Source: Streptococcus rubneri (lineage in GTDB: Bacteria > Bacillota > Bacilli > Lactobacillales > Streptococcaceae). From it: a stretch of DNA of 64,000 nt. Location of the stretch: assembly GCF_004785935.1 (NCBI RefSeq), contig NZ_SRRP01000001.1:434001-498000 (forward strand). Reading direction: 5' to 3'. Below, piece by piece: positions 56,239 through 64,000 of the stretch. The notes beneath the pieces were generated by a model. The model was not told the origin of the DNA. It saw nothing but the letters and a program-made list of their open reading frames with translations, and ran no database searches. How positions within the stretch are numbered: position 1 is the stretch's first letter; each line of letters opens with the position of its first letter. A program made the translations under genes and the position numbers.

Positions 56239-56577
56239 ATGGAAGTCATTAAACGTAGTGGTGAAGTTGTAGAATTTGACCCAGATAAAATCTATCAAGC
56301 TGTTTTGAAGGCGGCACAAACAGTCTATGTCTTGACGGATGATCTTCGCCAAAACTTGGCGCAAGTGACCAAGAAAGTTGTAATGGATTTGGAAGAAGCG
56401 AAAGTGGAACGTGCCACTATCAGCATGATCCAGTCAATGGTTGAGCACCGCTTACTTGGTGCTGGTTATATTACCATTGCTGAACACTATATTTCTTATC
56501 GTTTGCAACGAGATTTGGAACGAAGTGGTTATGGTGATCACATTGCTGTTCACTTGCATTTTGAGCAAATAAGATAA
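56239..56577 (+). CDS. Stand-alone ATP-cone domain protein
   Basis: A 112-aa protein almost wholly made of an ATP-cone: the start M-E-V-I-K-R-S-G-E-V-V-E-F-D-P-D-K-I, then V-L-T-D-D-L, and the end Y-I-T-I-A-E-H-Y-I-S-Y-R match the nucleotide-binding regulatory module normally found at the N-terminus of ribonucleotide reductases or of NrdR. The zinc ribbon of NrdR and the reductase are both absent, so it is a free module. AAGGAGAA and a strong promoter precede it. A role as nucleotide sensor partner is inference. Confidence 0.85.
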   Translation: MEVIKRSGEVVEFDPDKIYQAVLKAAQTVYVLTDDLRQNLAQVTKKVVMDLEEAKVERATISMIQSMVEHRLLGAGYITIAEHYISYRLQRDLERSGYGDHIAVHLHFEQIR

Positions 56578-56586
56578 AAGAATACG

Positions 56587-56615
56587 CGGAGTTACGGTTG
56601 TAGCTTCGTTTTTTT
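56587..56615 (+). terminator. Terminator after the ATP-cone gene
   Basis: CGGAG (56587-56591) pairs with CTTCG (56604-56608) including one G-U pair, with an inner TAC/GTA pair; seven T residues follow. Confidence 0.7.
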
Positions 56616-56704
56616 GTAGGGCGAAAATGGGAAGCAGTTTCAAAAGCAAAAATCTGAATTCATGGTATAATAGATAGGATTGAATGTTGAAAGGATTTCA
56701 TTTC

Positions 56705-57556
56705 ATGGCGATTATTCAATGGTTTCCTGGACATATGTCCAAAGCTAGAAGACAAGTACAAGAAAATTTGAAATTTGTGGATTTTGTGACGGTTTTGGTG
56801 GACGCGCGTTTGCCCTTATCTAGTCAAAATCCCATGTTAACAAAAATTGTTGGTGACAAACCTAAATTGATGATTTTAAACAAGGTTGACTTGGCTGATC
56901 CTGTCGCAACAAAAGAATGGCAGGAGTATTTCGAATTACAAGGTATCAGAACCTTGTCTATTAACTCCAAAGAGCAGTCAACGGTTAAGAAGGTCACGGA
57001 TGCGGCTAAGTCTTTGATGGCCGATAAAATTGCCCGTCAGAAGGAACGGGGGATTCAAATCGAAACTCTTCGGACCATGATTATTGGGATTCCCAACGCT
57101 GGTAAATCAACGCTGATGAATCGTTTAGCAGGGAAAAAAATTGCCGTCGTTGGAAATAAACCAGGGGTGACTAAGGGACAACAGTGGTTGAAAACCAATA
57201 AGGACCTCGAAATCTTGGATACCCCAGGGATTCTTTGGCCAAAATTTGAAGATGAAGATGTAGCTTTAAAATTAGCTTTAACGGGTGCCATTAAGGATCA
57301 GCTCCTACCAATGGATGAGGTGACTATTTTTGGTCTAGAGTATTTTAAATCCCACTATCCAAAAGAGTTGCAAGAACGCTATAAGCAAATGGATTTGGAA
57401 CAGGAAGCACCGGAAATCATCATGGAGATGACTCAACGTCTAGGCTTCCGAGATGATTACGATCGCTTTTACAGCTTGTTTGTCAAGGATGTACGCGATG
57501 GTCGTTTGGGTCGCTATACCCTTGATCGTGTAGGTGAAGTGGATGCCAACGATTAG
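56705..57556 (+). CDS. rbgA: Ribosome biogenesis GTPase RbgA (YlqF)
   Basis: GTPase needed for late 50S assembly. The 283-aa protein is circularly permuted: N-K-V-D-L (G4, about residue 57) precedes G-I-P-N-A-G-K-S-T (G1/P-loop, about 126-134) and D-T-P-G-I-L (G3, about 171). ATG 56705 has AAAGGA upstream; ATG 56684 would add seven residues without a site. It overlaps rnhB, the usual partner gene in Firmicutes. Confidence 0.95.
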   Translation: MAIIQWFPGHMSKARRQVQENLKFVDFVTVLVDARLPLSSQNPMLTKIVGDKPKLMILNKVDLADPVATKEWQEYFELQGIRTLSINSKEQSTVKKVTDAAKSLMADKIARQKERGIQIETLRTMIIGIPNAGKSTLMNRLAGKKIAVVGNKPGVTKGQQWLKTNKDLEILDTPGILWPKFEDEDVALKLALTGAIKDQLLPMDEVTIFGLEYFKSHYPKELQERYKQMDLEQEAPEIIMEMTQRLGFRDDYDRFYSLFVKDVRDGRLGRYTLDRVGEVDAND

Positions 57557-58313
57557 AGAAATCAAAGAGCGTTTGGCAATGATTGATAGGCTGGATCATC
57601 CCTTGTTTGAAGAGTTGATCGCCGATGGTCGAGCAGGTGTTCAGGCTGCTATTAGTAAAAGAAAACGCGAACTCCAAAAGCAAGTTGAGGAAGACCTGCG
57701 TTTGGAAAAAATGTTAGCCTATGAAAAAGAGCTCTATGCTCAAGGGATTCAACTCATTGCAGGAGTAGATGAAGTAGGGCGAGGCCCTTTGGCTGGCCCT
57801 GTAGTTGCTGCAGCCGTTATTCTGCCTGAAAATTGTAAGATCCCAGGTTTGAATGATAGCAAGAAAATCCCTAAATCGAAGCATCAAGCTATTTACCAAG
57901 CAGTTCTAGATCAGGCTCTTTCGGTTGGGATTGGGGTTAAAGACAATCAGGTCATTGATCAGGTCAATATTTATGAAGCAACGAAATTAGCCATGTTAGA
58001 GGCTATTCAAGAATTGGACCAACAGCCTCAACATCTCTTGATCGATGCTATGAAATTAGATTTGCCTATTTCACAGACATCCATTATTAAAGGAGATGCT
58101 AATTCCCTGTCTATCGCGGCAGCTTCTGTTGTGGCTAAGGTGACCCGGGATCAGATGATGGCAGCCTATGACCAAGAGTATCCAGGTTATGATTTTGGTC
58201 AGAATGCGGGGTATGGGACAAGCAAGCATCTTGAAGGATTGGAAAAATATGGGGTTACTCCTATCCATCGCCGAAGCTTCGAACCCATTAAGTCCATGAC
58301 GTATGTTGATTAG
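57543..58313 (+). CDS. rnhB: Ribonuclease HII
   Basis: Cleaves RNA in RNA-DNA hybrids and single ribonucleotides in DNA. The 256-aa protein has an N-terminal extension of about 70 residues and then the signature [13 protein letters not shown] (about 76-88), with further acidic residues in L-L-I-D-A-M (about 166) and near K-V-T-R-D (about 197-201). ATG 57543 overlaps the rbgA end (13 nt before its stop); the pair is translationally linked. Confidence 0.95.
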   Translation: MPTIREIKERLAMIDRLDHPLFEELIADGRAGVQAAISKRKRELQKQVEEDLRLEKMLAYEKELYAQGIQLIAGVDEVGRGPLAGPVVAAAVILPENCKIPGLNDSKKIPKSKHQAIYQAVLDQALSVGIGVKDNQVIDQVNIYEATKLAMLEAIQELDQQPQHLLIDAMKLDLPISQTSIIKGDANSLSIAAASVVAKVTRDQMMAAYDQEYPGYDFGQNAGYGTSKHLEGLEKYGVTPIHRRSFEPIKSMTYVD

Positions 58314-58324
58314 GAGGGAAGGAA

Positions 58325-59251
58325 ATGCTCTTAGCCTTTGACATTGGAGGAACTTTTATTAAATATGCCTTAGTCGATGAAGCCTATCAGGTGAGTGATT
58401 CTTCTAAAGTCCCGACACCAGATACTATTGAGGAATTCTGGGAAGCTCTCGAGCACGTGATTTGCTTGTTCCAAAATCGAATGACTGGGATTGCCATCTC
58501 TTGTCCGGGTGAAATCAATAGTCGACTTGGTTTTGTCTTTAAAGGTGGCCTCATTCCCTATCTGAGAAATATTCCATTAGCTTCTCGTTTAAACAAGTCG
58601 TTTCAAGTCCCAGTGACCGTCCTCAACGATGGGGATGCTGCAGGTTTGGCGGAAGCTCGAATTGGGAACCTCCAGGATTGTGGCTGTGGAGCCACCTTTG
58701 TTTTAGGGACTGGAGTAGGATTATCCTTGACTTCCAATGGTTCCTTAATTTCCACCTGGAATCTCAAGGATTATCTTCGTTGGCCGAACCCAGAAGAGCC
58801 ACCAACGGCTCCAGAACAAAAACAATTTCAGAGGGAGATTTTGAAGCATGGGATTTCCACTTTGGTTCAAAATTTAGGCTCAGCTGTCAATTTTGTAGCC
58901 CAGGCTAGTCAACTCTTGCAACTGTCGGAAGAGGATGGCATTCAGGTTTTTGAAGCCCTTCACGCTGGTCATCATGAGGAATTACAAAACTTATTTATTT
59001 CTTATTGTCGGGAGATTGCGATTCTGATCTATAATCTTCAGTCGCTTGTTCGGCTTGAAAAAGTCACGATTGGTGGAGGAATTAGTAGCCAAGATCTTCT
59101 TTTAGAAGAGATCAACTATCAGTATAAAAGCCTGATGGATGAAAGTAGGGAGCAACGATTTTCTTTAGTGGAGATTCAAGCAGCTCGTTACCACAACTCC
59201 AGTAATCTTTTAGGGGCAGTTTGTCATTTTAAAATCTTAGAAAATCATTAA
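58325..59251 (+). CDS. ROK-family sugar kinase
   Basis: A 308-aa ROK protein (glucokinase/NagC-type). The ATP phosphate loop F-D-I-G-G-T is at about residues 4-9, the N-D-G-D-A (catalytic base Asp) at about 100-104, and C-G-C-G-A-T-F-V-L-G-T-G-V-G at about 119-132. No helix-turn-helix is present, so it is a kinase rather than a repressor; likely sugars are glucose or an amino sugar. AGGAGGG precedes the ATG, 11 nt after rnhB. Confidence 0.85.
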   Translation: MLLAFDIGGTFIKYALVDEAYQVSDSSKVPTPDTIEEFWEALEHVICLFQNRMTGIAISCPGEINSRLGFVFKGGLIPYLRNIPLASRLNKSFQVPVTVLNDGDAAGLAEARIGNLQDCGCGATFVLGTGVGLSLTSNGSLISTWNLKDYLRWPNPEEPPTAPEQKQFQREILKHGISTLVQNLGSAVNFVAQASQLLQLSEEDGIQVFEALHAGHHEELQNLFISYCREIAILIYNLQSLVRLEKVTIGGGISSQDLLLEEINYQYKSLMDESREQRFSLVEIQAARYHNSSNLLGAVCHFKILENH

Positions 59252-59278
59252 AAAGTTCTATTTTTAGAGCTTTTTTTG
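59252..59278 (+). terminator. Terminator after the ROK kinase
   Basis: A 10-bp AU-rich stem (AAAAAGTTCT with AGAGCTTTTT, one G-U pair) merges into a T run, just before the dprA combox. Confidence 0.65.
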
Positions 59279-59286
59279 TTTTCTTT

Positions 59287-59294
59287 TACGAATA
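59287..59294 (+). promoter_or_regulatory. Combox (SigX/ComX promoter element) of dprA
   Basis: TACGAATA, a perfect match to the streptococcal combox, preceded by a T-rich tract and placed 31 nt before the dprA ATG. It marks dprA as a late competence gene here. Confidence 0.9.
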
Positions 59295-59324
59295 TTATAA
59301 ATAGATAGTAGAAAATGAGGTTTT

Positions 59325-60170
59325 ATGATGAACAAATACGAACTTTATAAGTTAAAGGTTGCTGGACTCTCGAATGAACAAGTATTTAGGATTGTATCCT
59401 ATTGGGAAATGAATGGGGACTGGCCGGATTTAGAACAGATTGCTCAGCTAGCAGGGTGTCGCAATCAGGCTATTTTTATAGAGCGTTATATTCGGATTGA
59501 TGACCAAATACTGAGGGAAGAATTTAAAGAGTTTGATTCTATTTCCATTATGGATGAGGAGTATCCAGAAGAACTCCTTTGGATGCACAATCCACCTGTT
59601 TTGCTCTTTTATGAAGGAAATATTGATCTGCTCAAACACCCAAAAATTGCTGTTGTTGGGAGTCGTCGTTGTAGCCGAACAGGGATTCATTCTGTTGAGA
59701 AAATTATCAATGAATTAAACAATGAATTGGTGGTGGTGAGTGGACTTGCCAAAGGAATTGATGCAGCTTCCCATTATGCAGCTATACGAAATGGAGGAAA
59801 GACCATAGGGGTGATTGGAACTGGATTAGATGTCTATTATCCTCGATGCAATAAACAGTTGCAGAAGCATATGAGCGAACGTTACCTAGTCCTTACAGAG
59901 TATGGTCCAGGGCAAGGACCGCAAAAGCACCATTTCCCAGAACGCAATCGGATTATTGCTGGTCTATCACGAGGAGTAATTGTTGCTGAAGCTCGTATGC
60001 GCTCGGGGAGCTTGATTACCTGTGAACGTGCCCTAGAAGAAGGGCGAGATGTTTTTGCTATCCCAGGTTCGATCATAGATGGTCGATCTGATGGTTGTCA
60101 TCACTTAATTCAGGAGGGAGCAAAGCTTGTCACTAGCGGAAAAGATGTTCTAGATGAGTTCGAATTTTAA
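59325..60170 (+). CDS. dprA: DNA processing protein DprA
   Basis: Loads RecA on incoming single-stranded DNA in transformation and, in streptococci, shuts off competence. The 281-aa protein has a helical N-terminal region and a Rossmann-like DNA domain: V-V-G-S-R-R (about residues 110-115), S-G-L-A-K-G-I-D (about 138-145) and F-P-E-R-N-R-I-I-A-G-L (about 205-215). The start is one of two adjacent ATGs after ATGAGG. A perfect combox lies upstream. Confidence 0.96.
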   Translation: MMNKYELYKLKVAGLSNEQVFRIVSYWEMNGDWPDLEQIAQLAGCRNQAIFIERYIRIDDQILREEFKEFDSISIMDEEYPEELLWMHNPPVLLFYEGNIDLLKHPKIAVVGSRRCSRTGIHSVEKIINELNNELVVVSGLAKGIDAASHYAAIRNGGKTIGVIGTGLDVYYPRCNKQLQKHMSERYLVLTEYGPGQGPQKHHFPERNRIIAGLSRGVIVAEARMRSGSLITCERALEEGRDVFAIPGSIIDGRSDGCHHLIQEGAKLVTSGKDVLDEFEF

Positions 60171-60200
60171 AATGAGTTTTCCTATAGGAAAACTTCACGG

Positions 60201-60229
60201 TTGACATCCTGGAAAAAATAGTTTACACT
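60201..60229 (+). promoter_or_regulatory. topA promoter
   Basis: TTGACA (60201-60206), a 17-bp spacer and TACACT (60224-60229), 34 nt before topA. It gives topA expression independent of competence. Confidence 0.8.
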
Positions 60230-60262
60230 CTATGAGGTTTATTACAAAATAGAGGTAGAAGA

Positions 60263-62350
60263 GTGGCTACAAAAACAAAAAAGAAAACCACAACAGCTAA
60301 AAAGAATTTAGTCATCGTGGAGTCTCCTGCAAAAGCAAAGACAATTGAAAAATATCTTGGCAGAAATTATAAAGTCATGGCCAGCGTGGGTCATATTCGG
60401 GACTTGAAAAAATCGACCATGTCGATTGATTTTGATAACAATTACGAGCCAGAGTATATTAATATTAGAGGAAAAGGTCCTTTGATCAATGACCTGAAGA
60501 AAGAAGCTAAAAAAGCTAAGCAAGTCTTTCTCGCAAGTGACCCGGACCGTGAAGGAGAAGCTATTTCATGGCATTTAGCTCATATCTTGCAATTGGATAA
60601 GGACGAAAAGAACCGGGTGGTCTTCAATGAAATCACCAAAGATGCGGTTAAAAATGCCTTTCAAGAACCGCGCAAGATTGATATGGATTTGGTGGATGCC
60701 CAACAAGCCCGCCGTGTTTTGGACCGGATTGTAGGATATTCGATTTCACCGATTCTCTGGAAAAAGGTAAAGAAAGGCCTTTCTGCTGGTCGGGTACAAT
60801 CCGTTGCCCTTAAATTGATCATTGATCGGGAAGAAGAAATTAATGCCTTCCAACCAGAAGAATACTGGACAATAGACGGCACCTTCAAAAAGGGGACCAA
60901 GCAATTTCAAGCCAATTTCTATGGAATGAATGGCAAGAAGATGAAGTTGCAAAATCAAGAGGATGTGAAAGCAGTTCTTTCACATCTTAAGGGAAAAGAT
61001 TACGTGGTTGAAAAGGTAGAGAAAAAGGAGCGCAAACGCAATGCACCCCTTCCTTACACAACTTCTTCTATGCAGATGGATGCGGCCAATAAGATTAACT
61101 TCCGTACACGTAAGACCATGATGGTTGCTCAGCAGTTGTATGAAGGAATCAATATCGGATCAGGTGTCCAAGGTTTGATCACCTATATGCGTACGGATTC
61201 GACTCGGATTAGTCCTGTCGCTCAAAATGAAGCAGCTCAGTTTATTGTGGATCGTTTTGGAGCGAATTATTCCAAACAGGGTAGCCGGGTTAAGAATGCT
61301 TCTGGTGCCCAGGATGCCCATGAAGCCATTCGTCCTTCTAGTGTCCACAATACGCCTGAGAAAATTGCTAAGTACCTGGACAAGGACCAGCTCAAGCTCT
61401 ACACTTTGATCTGGAATCGTTTTGTAGCTAGTCAGATGACAGCAGCTGTGTTTGATACCATGAATGTCCGTTTAGGGCAAAATGGGGTCCAGTATACGGC
61501 AAATGGAAGTCAAGTGAAGTTCGACGGTTATTTAGCCATCTATAACGATTCGGATAAGAATAAGATGCTACCAGATATGGAAGAAGGGGACACTGTCACT
61601 CAGGTCAACAGCAAACCTGAACAGCACTTTACCCAACCACCAGCCCGTTATTCTGAAGCGACCCTGATTAAGACGCTAGAAGAAAACGGAGTGGGTCGTC
61701 CTTCAACCTATGCTCCGACGATTGAAACTATTCAAAAACGCTATTATGTGAAGCTTGTAGCTAAACGTTTTGAACCGACTGAGTTAGGGGAAATCGTTAA
61801 TAAGTTGATTGTTGAATTTTTCCCAGATATCGTCAATGTGACCTTCACTGCTGAAATGGAAGGGAAACTCGATGATGTCGAACTCGGAAAAGAAGAGTGG
61901 CAAAAAGTCATTGATGCCTTCTACAAACCATTCTCTAAAGAAGTCGCGAAGGCTGAAGAAGAGATGGAAAAAATCCAAATCAAAGACGAACCAGCTGGTT
62001 TTGATTGTGAAGTCTGTGGCAGCCCGATGGTTATCAAGCTAGGCCGTTATGGAAAGTTCTATGCTTGTAGTAATTTCCCAGATTGTCACCATACCCAAGC
62101 CATCGTGAAGGAGATTGGGGTGGAATGTCCAAATTGTCACCAGGGACAAATCATTGAACGTAAAACCAAACGGAACCGTATCTTCTATGGATGCAATCGT
62201 TATCCGGACTGTGAATTCACCTCTTGGGACAAGCCCATCGGTCGGGACTGTCCAAAATGTGGTCAGTATTTGGTTGAAAAGAAAGTTCGTGGTGGTGGTA
62301 AGCAGGTCGTATGTAGCAATGGCGACTATGAAGAAGAAAAAGTCAAATAA
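60263..62350 (+). CDS. topA: DNA topoisomerase I
   Basis: Type IA enzyme that relaxes negative supercoils, the counterweight of gyrase. The 695-aa protein begins with a lysine-rich tail (residues 3-15), then [19 protein letters not shown] (about 18-30) and S-D-P-D-R-E-G-E-A (about 93-101). The catalytic tyrosine is in Y-M-R-T-D-S-T-R (about 308-315). Three C-terminal four-Cys zinc ribbons follow (about 578-690). AGAGGTAG precedes the GTG start at 60263. Confidence 0.97.
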   Translation: MATKTKKKTTTAKKNLVIVESPAKAKTIEKYLGRNYKVMASVGHIRDLKKSTMSIDFDNNYEPEYINIRGKGPLINDLKKEAKKAKQVFLASDPDREGEAISWHLAHILQLDKDEKNRVVFNEITKDAVKNAFQEPRKIDMDLVDAQQARRVLDRIVGYSISPILWKKVKKGLSAGRVQSVALKLIIDREEEINAFQPEEYWTIDGTFKKGTKQFQANFYGMNGKKMKLQNQEDVKAVLSHLKGKDYVVEKVEKKERKRNAPLPYTTSSMQMDAANKINFRTRKTMMVAQQLYEGINIGSGVQGLITYMRTDSTRISPVAQNEAAQFIVDRFGANYSKQGSRVKNASGAQDAHEAIRPSSVHNTPEKIAKYLDKDQLKLYTLIWNRFVASQMTAAVFDTMNVRLGQNGVQYTANGSQVKFDGYLAIYNDSDKNKMLPDMEEGDTVTQVNSKPEQHFTQPPARYSEATLIKTLEENGVGRPSTYAPTIETIQKRYYVKLVAKRFEPTELGEIVNKLIVEFFPDIVNVTFTAEMEGKLDDVELGKEEWQKVIDAFYKPFSKEVAKAEEEMEKIQIKDEPAGFDCEVCGSPMVIKLGRYGKFYACSNFPDCHHTQAIVKEIGVECPNCHQGQIIERKTKRNRIFYGCNRYPDCEFTSWDKPIGRDCPKCGQYLVEKKVRGGGKQVVCSNGDYEEEKVK

Positions 62351-62368
62351 TTATTTAGAATTATTTGA

Positions 62369-62443
62369 TGTCTATTATAACGGCAATTTTTGTAAATGTC
62401 TGTTATAATAGACATTTTTTGTTTTTTCTGTTATAATAGACAT
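62369..62443 (+). promoter_or_regulatory. satD promoter with three operator copies
   Basis: The 13-mer GTTATAATAGACA occurs three times: inverted at 62369-62381 and direct at 62402-62414 and 62430-62442. With its flank the middle copy forms a near-perfect palindrome (62396-62415). Copy 2 contains the -35 (TAGACA, 62409-62414) and copy 3 the -10 (TATAAT, 62432-62437), 17 bp apart, so bound protein would cover the promoter. Confidence 0.85.
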
Positions 62444-62458
62444 ATGGAGGTGAGGCTT

Positions 62459-63136
62459 ATGTATCTTGCTCTGATTGCAGATGTTATTGATTCCAAAATA
62501 GTTCAAGAACGTTTTGACCTGCAAAAACAGTTAGAAAAAACGCTTCAGAAGATGAATGAGTTATTTGCAGATTACTTGGCATCGTGTTTTACCTTAACCT
62601 TGGGGGATGAGTTTCAGGCGCTTTTAAAAGTGGATGCTCCTATTTTTCATATCATTGATACCTTACGTTCGGAAATTAGTCCTACCCAGCTTCGTTTTGG
62701 TATTGGCCTTGGAGAGATTGTAACTGCTATTAATCCCTTGATAAGTATTGGAGCAGATGGTCCAGCTTATTGGAATGCACGCGCAGCCATCAATATGGTT
62801 CATCAGAAAAATGATTATGGTAATACCCAAATCTATTTTTCCAGTGGGAATGAGAAGCATGACTTTTTTGTAAATGCGCTCATCGCTTCTGGAGAAGCCA
62901 TTCGTTCGGGTTGGCGTGGCAGTCAGGAAGAAATTCTACAAGATCTTCTTAAGAGATTTGTATATAGTGAAAATTTTAGCCAGCAAGACTTGGCACAATC
63001 ACTCACTATCAACCCAAGTGCATTGTCTAAACGTTTGAAGAGTAGTAGTATTCGCGTATATTTACGTGGGAGAGAAGCTGGCCTTGCTAGCATCCAAGCT
63101 TTAGCAAAAGGAGATGGTCATGACAGGATTGTCTAA
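62459..63136 (+). CDS. satD: SatD-family protein with C-terminal helix-turn-helix
   Basis: A 225-aa soluble protein of the SatD family (named from the acid-tolerance sat operon of S. mutans). The N-terminal part begins M-Y-L-A-L-I-A-D-V-I-D-S-K and contains L-T-L-G-D-E-F-Q-A (about residues 48-56). The C-terminus reads F-S-Q-Q-D-L-A-Q-S-L-T-I-N-P-S-A-L-S-K-R-L (about 177-197), a clear helix-turn-helix. ATG 62459 follows GGAGGTGAGG; the ATG at 62444 lies before that site. It overlaps the next gene, and probably regulates its own operon. Confidence 0.88.
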   Translation: MYLALIADVIDSKIVQERFDLQKQLEKTLQKMNELFADYLASCFTLTLGDEFQALLKVDAPIFHIIDTLRSEISPTQLRFGIGLGEIVTAINPLISIGADGPAYWNARAAINMVHQKNDYGNTQIYFSSGNEKHDFFVNALIASGEAIRSGWRGSQEEILQDLLKRFVYSENFSQQDLAQSLTINPSALSKRLKSSSIRVYLRGREAGLASIQALAKGDGHDRIV

Positions 63137-63824
63137 TATCGTAACGAATTCGTATTTGATTCTCTTGTTGATTTGTCATTTGTTATCGGATTATTATTTT
63201 CAAAGCCAAAAGATGGCGGATCGCAAGGATAAGGATATAAAGGTATTAGGACGTCATATTCTCTATGTGGCGCTACCTCTTTTTGTTGTGGTGCTTGTTC
63301 ATCTGGATTTGTGGTGGATTTGCTCGCTTATTTTGCTAAGCCATGCAGGAATAGATTATGGTAAGCCATGGCTTCAAAAGAAGTTAAAGCTGAAAACCTC
63401 TTGGACTTTTGCGTTGGATCAAGTCTTGCATGTTGGTATCATTAGTTTCCTAGTCCTTTTGGGAGCAAAAAATGGCACTAGCTATCTGCCTATGGACAGT
63501 TTAAAGCTAATCTTTTATGTTCTCCTAGTTGGGAAACCAACCAATATTGTTTTTAAAATTCTTTTTGCCAAGTACCAACCAAACATGAAAAAGAAGATGG
63601 ATACGATTGCCGGAGCAGGTTCCATGATTGGCTTTTTAGAGCGTTTGGTTATTGGAGCCTGTCTCCTGTATGGCCAATTTGCTTCTATCGGCCTTGTCTT
63701 TACAGCTAAATCTATCGCTCGCTACAATAAGATTTCGGAGAATCCAGCCTTTGCGGAGTATTATTTGATTGGGTCCTTATTTAGTATCCTATCTGCCCTC
63801 TTTGCTGCTTGGTTATGTCTATAA
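63120..63824 (+). CDS. satE: DUF3307 membrane protein (SatE-like)
   Basis: A 234-aa protein of about six transmembrane helices of the DUF3307 family, with an L-L-S-D-Y-Y-F-Q-S-Q-K-M-A-D-R-K start segment (about residues 17-32) and a S-H-A-G-I-D-Y-G-K-P-W stretch (about 72-82). ATG 63120 has AAGGAG 7 nt upstream and overlaps satD by 17 nt, so the two are coupled. The SatD-SatE pair is conserved in many Firmicutes; the function is not known. The symbol rests on context with SatD. Confidence 0.8.
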   Translation: MTGLSNIVTNSYLILLLICHLLSDYYFQSQKMADRKDKDIKVLGRHILYVALPLFVVVLVHLDLWWICSLILLSHAGIDYGKPWLQKKLKLKTSWTFALDQVLHVGIISFLVLLGAKNGTSYLPMDSLKLIFYVLLVGKPTNIVFKILFAKYQPNMKKKMDTIAGAGSMIGFLERLVIGACLLYGQFASIGLVFTAKSIARYNKISENPAFAEYYLIGSLFSILSALFAAWLCL

Positions 63825-63849
63825 GAAAACAAATAACAGACTAAAGTCT

Positions 63850-63880
63850 AGACAGGAGAGGAGGAGCCTTCCTGTCTTTT
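63850..63880 (+). terminator. satD-satE terminator
   Basis: AGACAGGA (63850-63857) pairs with TCCTGTCT (63870-63877), followed by T residues. Confidence 0.75.
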
Positions 63881-63892
63881 TACTTGTCTTTT

Positions 63893-64000
63893 TGGTATAA
63901 TGGACCAAGTATGAATTTAGAAAGATTTGTGGGTGTCAAACAGTCCAGTTGGTTGTTTTAATATGGACTTAGGTTCCACCCAAAGAGGTATTAGTGTCAT
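63893..64000 (+). other. Promoter and structured leader cut by the window end
   Basis: TGG-TATAAT (63893-63901) is an extended -10. Downstream, GGGTG (63931-63935) pairs with CACCC (63977-63981), enclosing GTCCA (63943-63947) with TGGAC (63964-63968): a nested, RNA-like fold rather than a coding start. A 16-codon ORF at 63911 is probably not a gene. It could be a riboswitch or small RNA for the gene to the right. Confidence 0.4.

Noticed and set aside
63911-63961. Short 16-codon ORF MNLERF... at the right edge
   Set aside because: It stops within a strongly base-paired region, has no ribosome site, and looks like part of a leader RNA.

Overview
The window reads as a contiguous piece of chromosome from a Streptococcus of the mitis/sanguinis type (S. 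parasanguinis, S. australis, S. sanguinis and relatives are the obvious candidates; the species is inferred, not proven). The reasons are the low-to-moderate GC, strong AGGAGG ribosome binding sites, the gene order ldh / gyrA-srtA, radC / rex, nifS-prs, relQ-nadK-rluD-pta, dprA-topA and satD-satE, a complete leuABCD operon, and competence and CodY sites that match streptococcal consensus sequences. No prophage, plasmid module or CRISPR array is visible. The only intact mobile element is one ISL3-family insertion sequence.

Layout. 1-6.5 kb: GNAT acetyltransferase, membrane glycosyltransferase, ung-mutX-pyrC, SGNH lipase and YpmS-like protein. 6.5-12.6 kb: leucine operon behind a leader-peptide attenuator (leuA-leuB-DUF1294-leuC-leuD), then a YrdC/Sua5-type gene with its own CodY-like box. 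12.6-13.7 kb: DUF421/DUF3290 membrane pair on the minus strand. 13.8-17.7 kb: a tight four-gene cassette (SDR oxidoreductase, ceramide-glucosyltransferase-like GT, alpha/beta-hydrolase-like protein, GT1 glycosyltransferase) that looks like an uncharacterised glycolipid or glycoconjugate pathway. 17.7-18.0 kb: a folded, inverted-repeat-bounded non-coding element. 18-26.6 kb: plsY, parE, ykvA, an ANT(6)-like gene, parC with an unusual 5' region, ilvE, DUF2969. 26.6-30 kb: three tRNAs, rpsA, a 175-bp repeat, and the IS. 30-36.4 kb: ldh, gyrA, srtA, a small unknown gene, radC, rex. 36.7-44.5 kb: cysteine desulfurase/DUF1831, prs, CYTH, relQ-nadK-rluD-pta, mutY. 44.5-50.7 kb: second copy of the 175-bp repeat (inverted), thioredoxin-like gene, pgm, an ECF S component with coaC and coaB, then fhs. 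50.8-57 kb: GNAT, AlkD-like, a probable structured small RNA, DUF3137-LemA, asd-dapA, stand-alone ATP-cone protein. 56.7-64 kb: rbgA-rnhB, ROK sugar kinase, dprA (combox), topA, satD-satE, and a structured leader cut by the window end.

How it works together. Branched-chain amino-acid genes (leu operon, ilvE) and the aspartate-family gene asd all carry near-perfect CodY boxes, which suggests one nutritional regulon spread over the window; leu has an additional leucine-codon attenuator. The type II topoisomerases (parE/parC, gyrA) and topA are present in full. dprA, and probably radC, are wired to the competence sigma factor SigX. ldh carries a candidate cre site upstream of its promoter. satD-satE sits behind three copies of one operator motif that overlap the -35 and -10 boxes. 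The most promising undescribed items are the four-gene glycosyl cassette, the satD operator array, the structured RNA at 52.0-52.2 kb, the two families of structured intergenic repeats, and the radC hairpin that combines a terminator, the ribosome binding site and a combox-like sequence.
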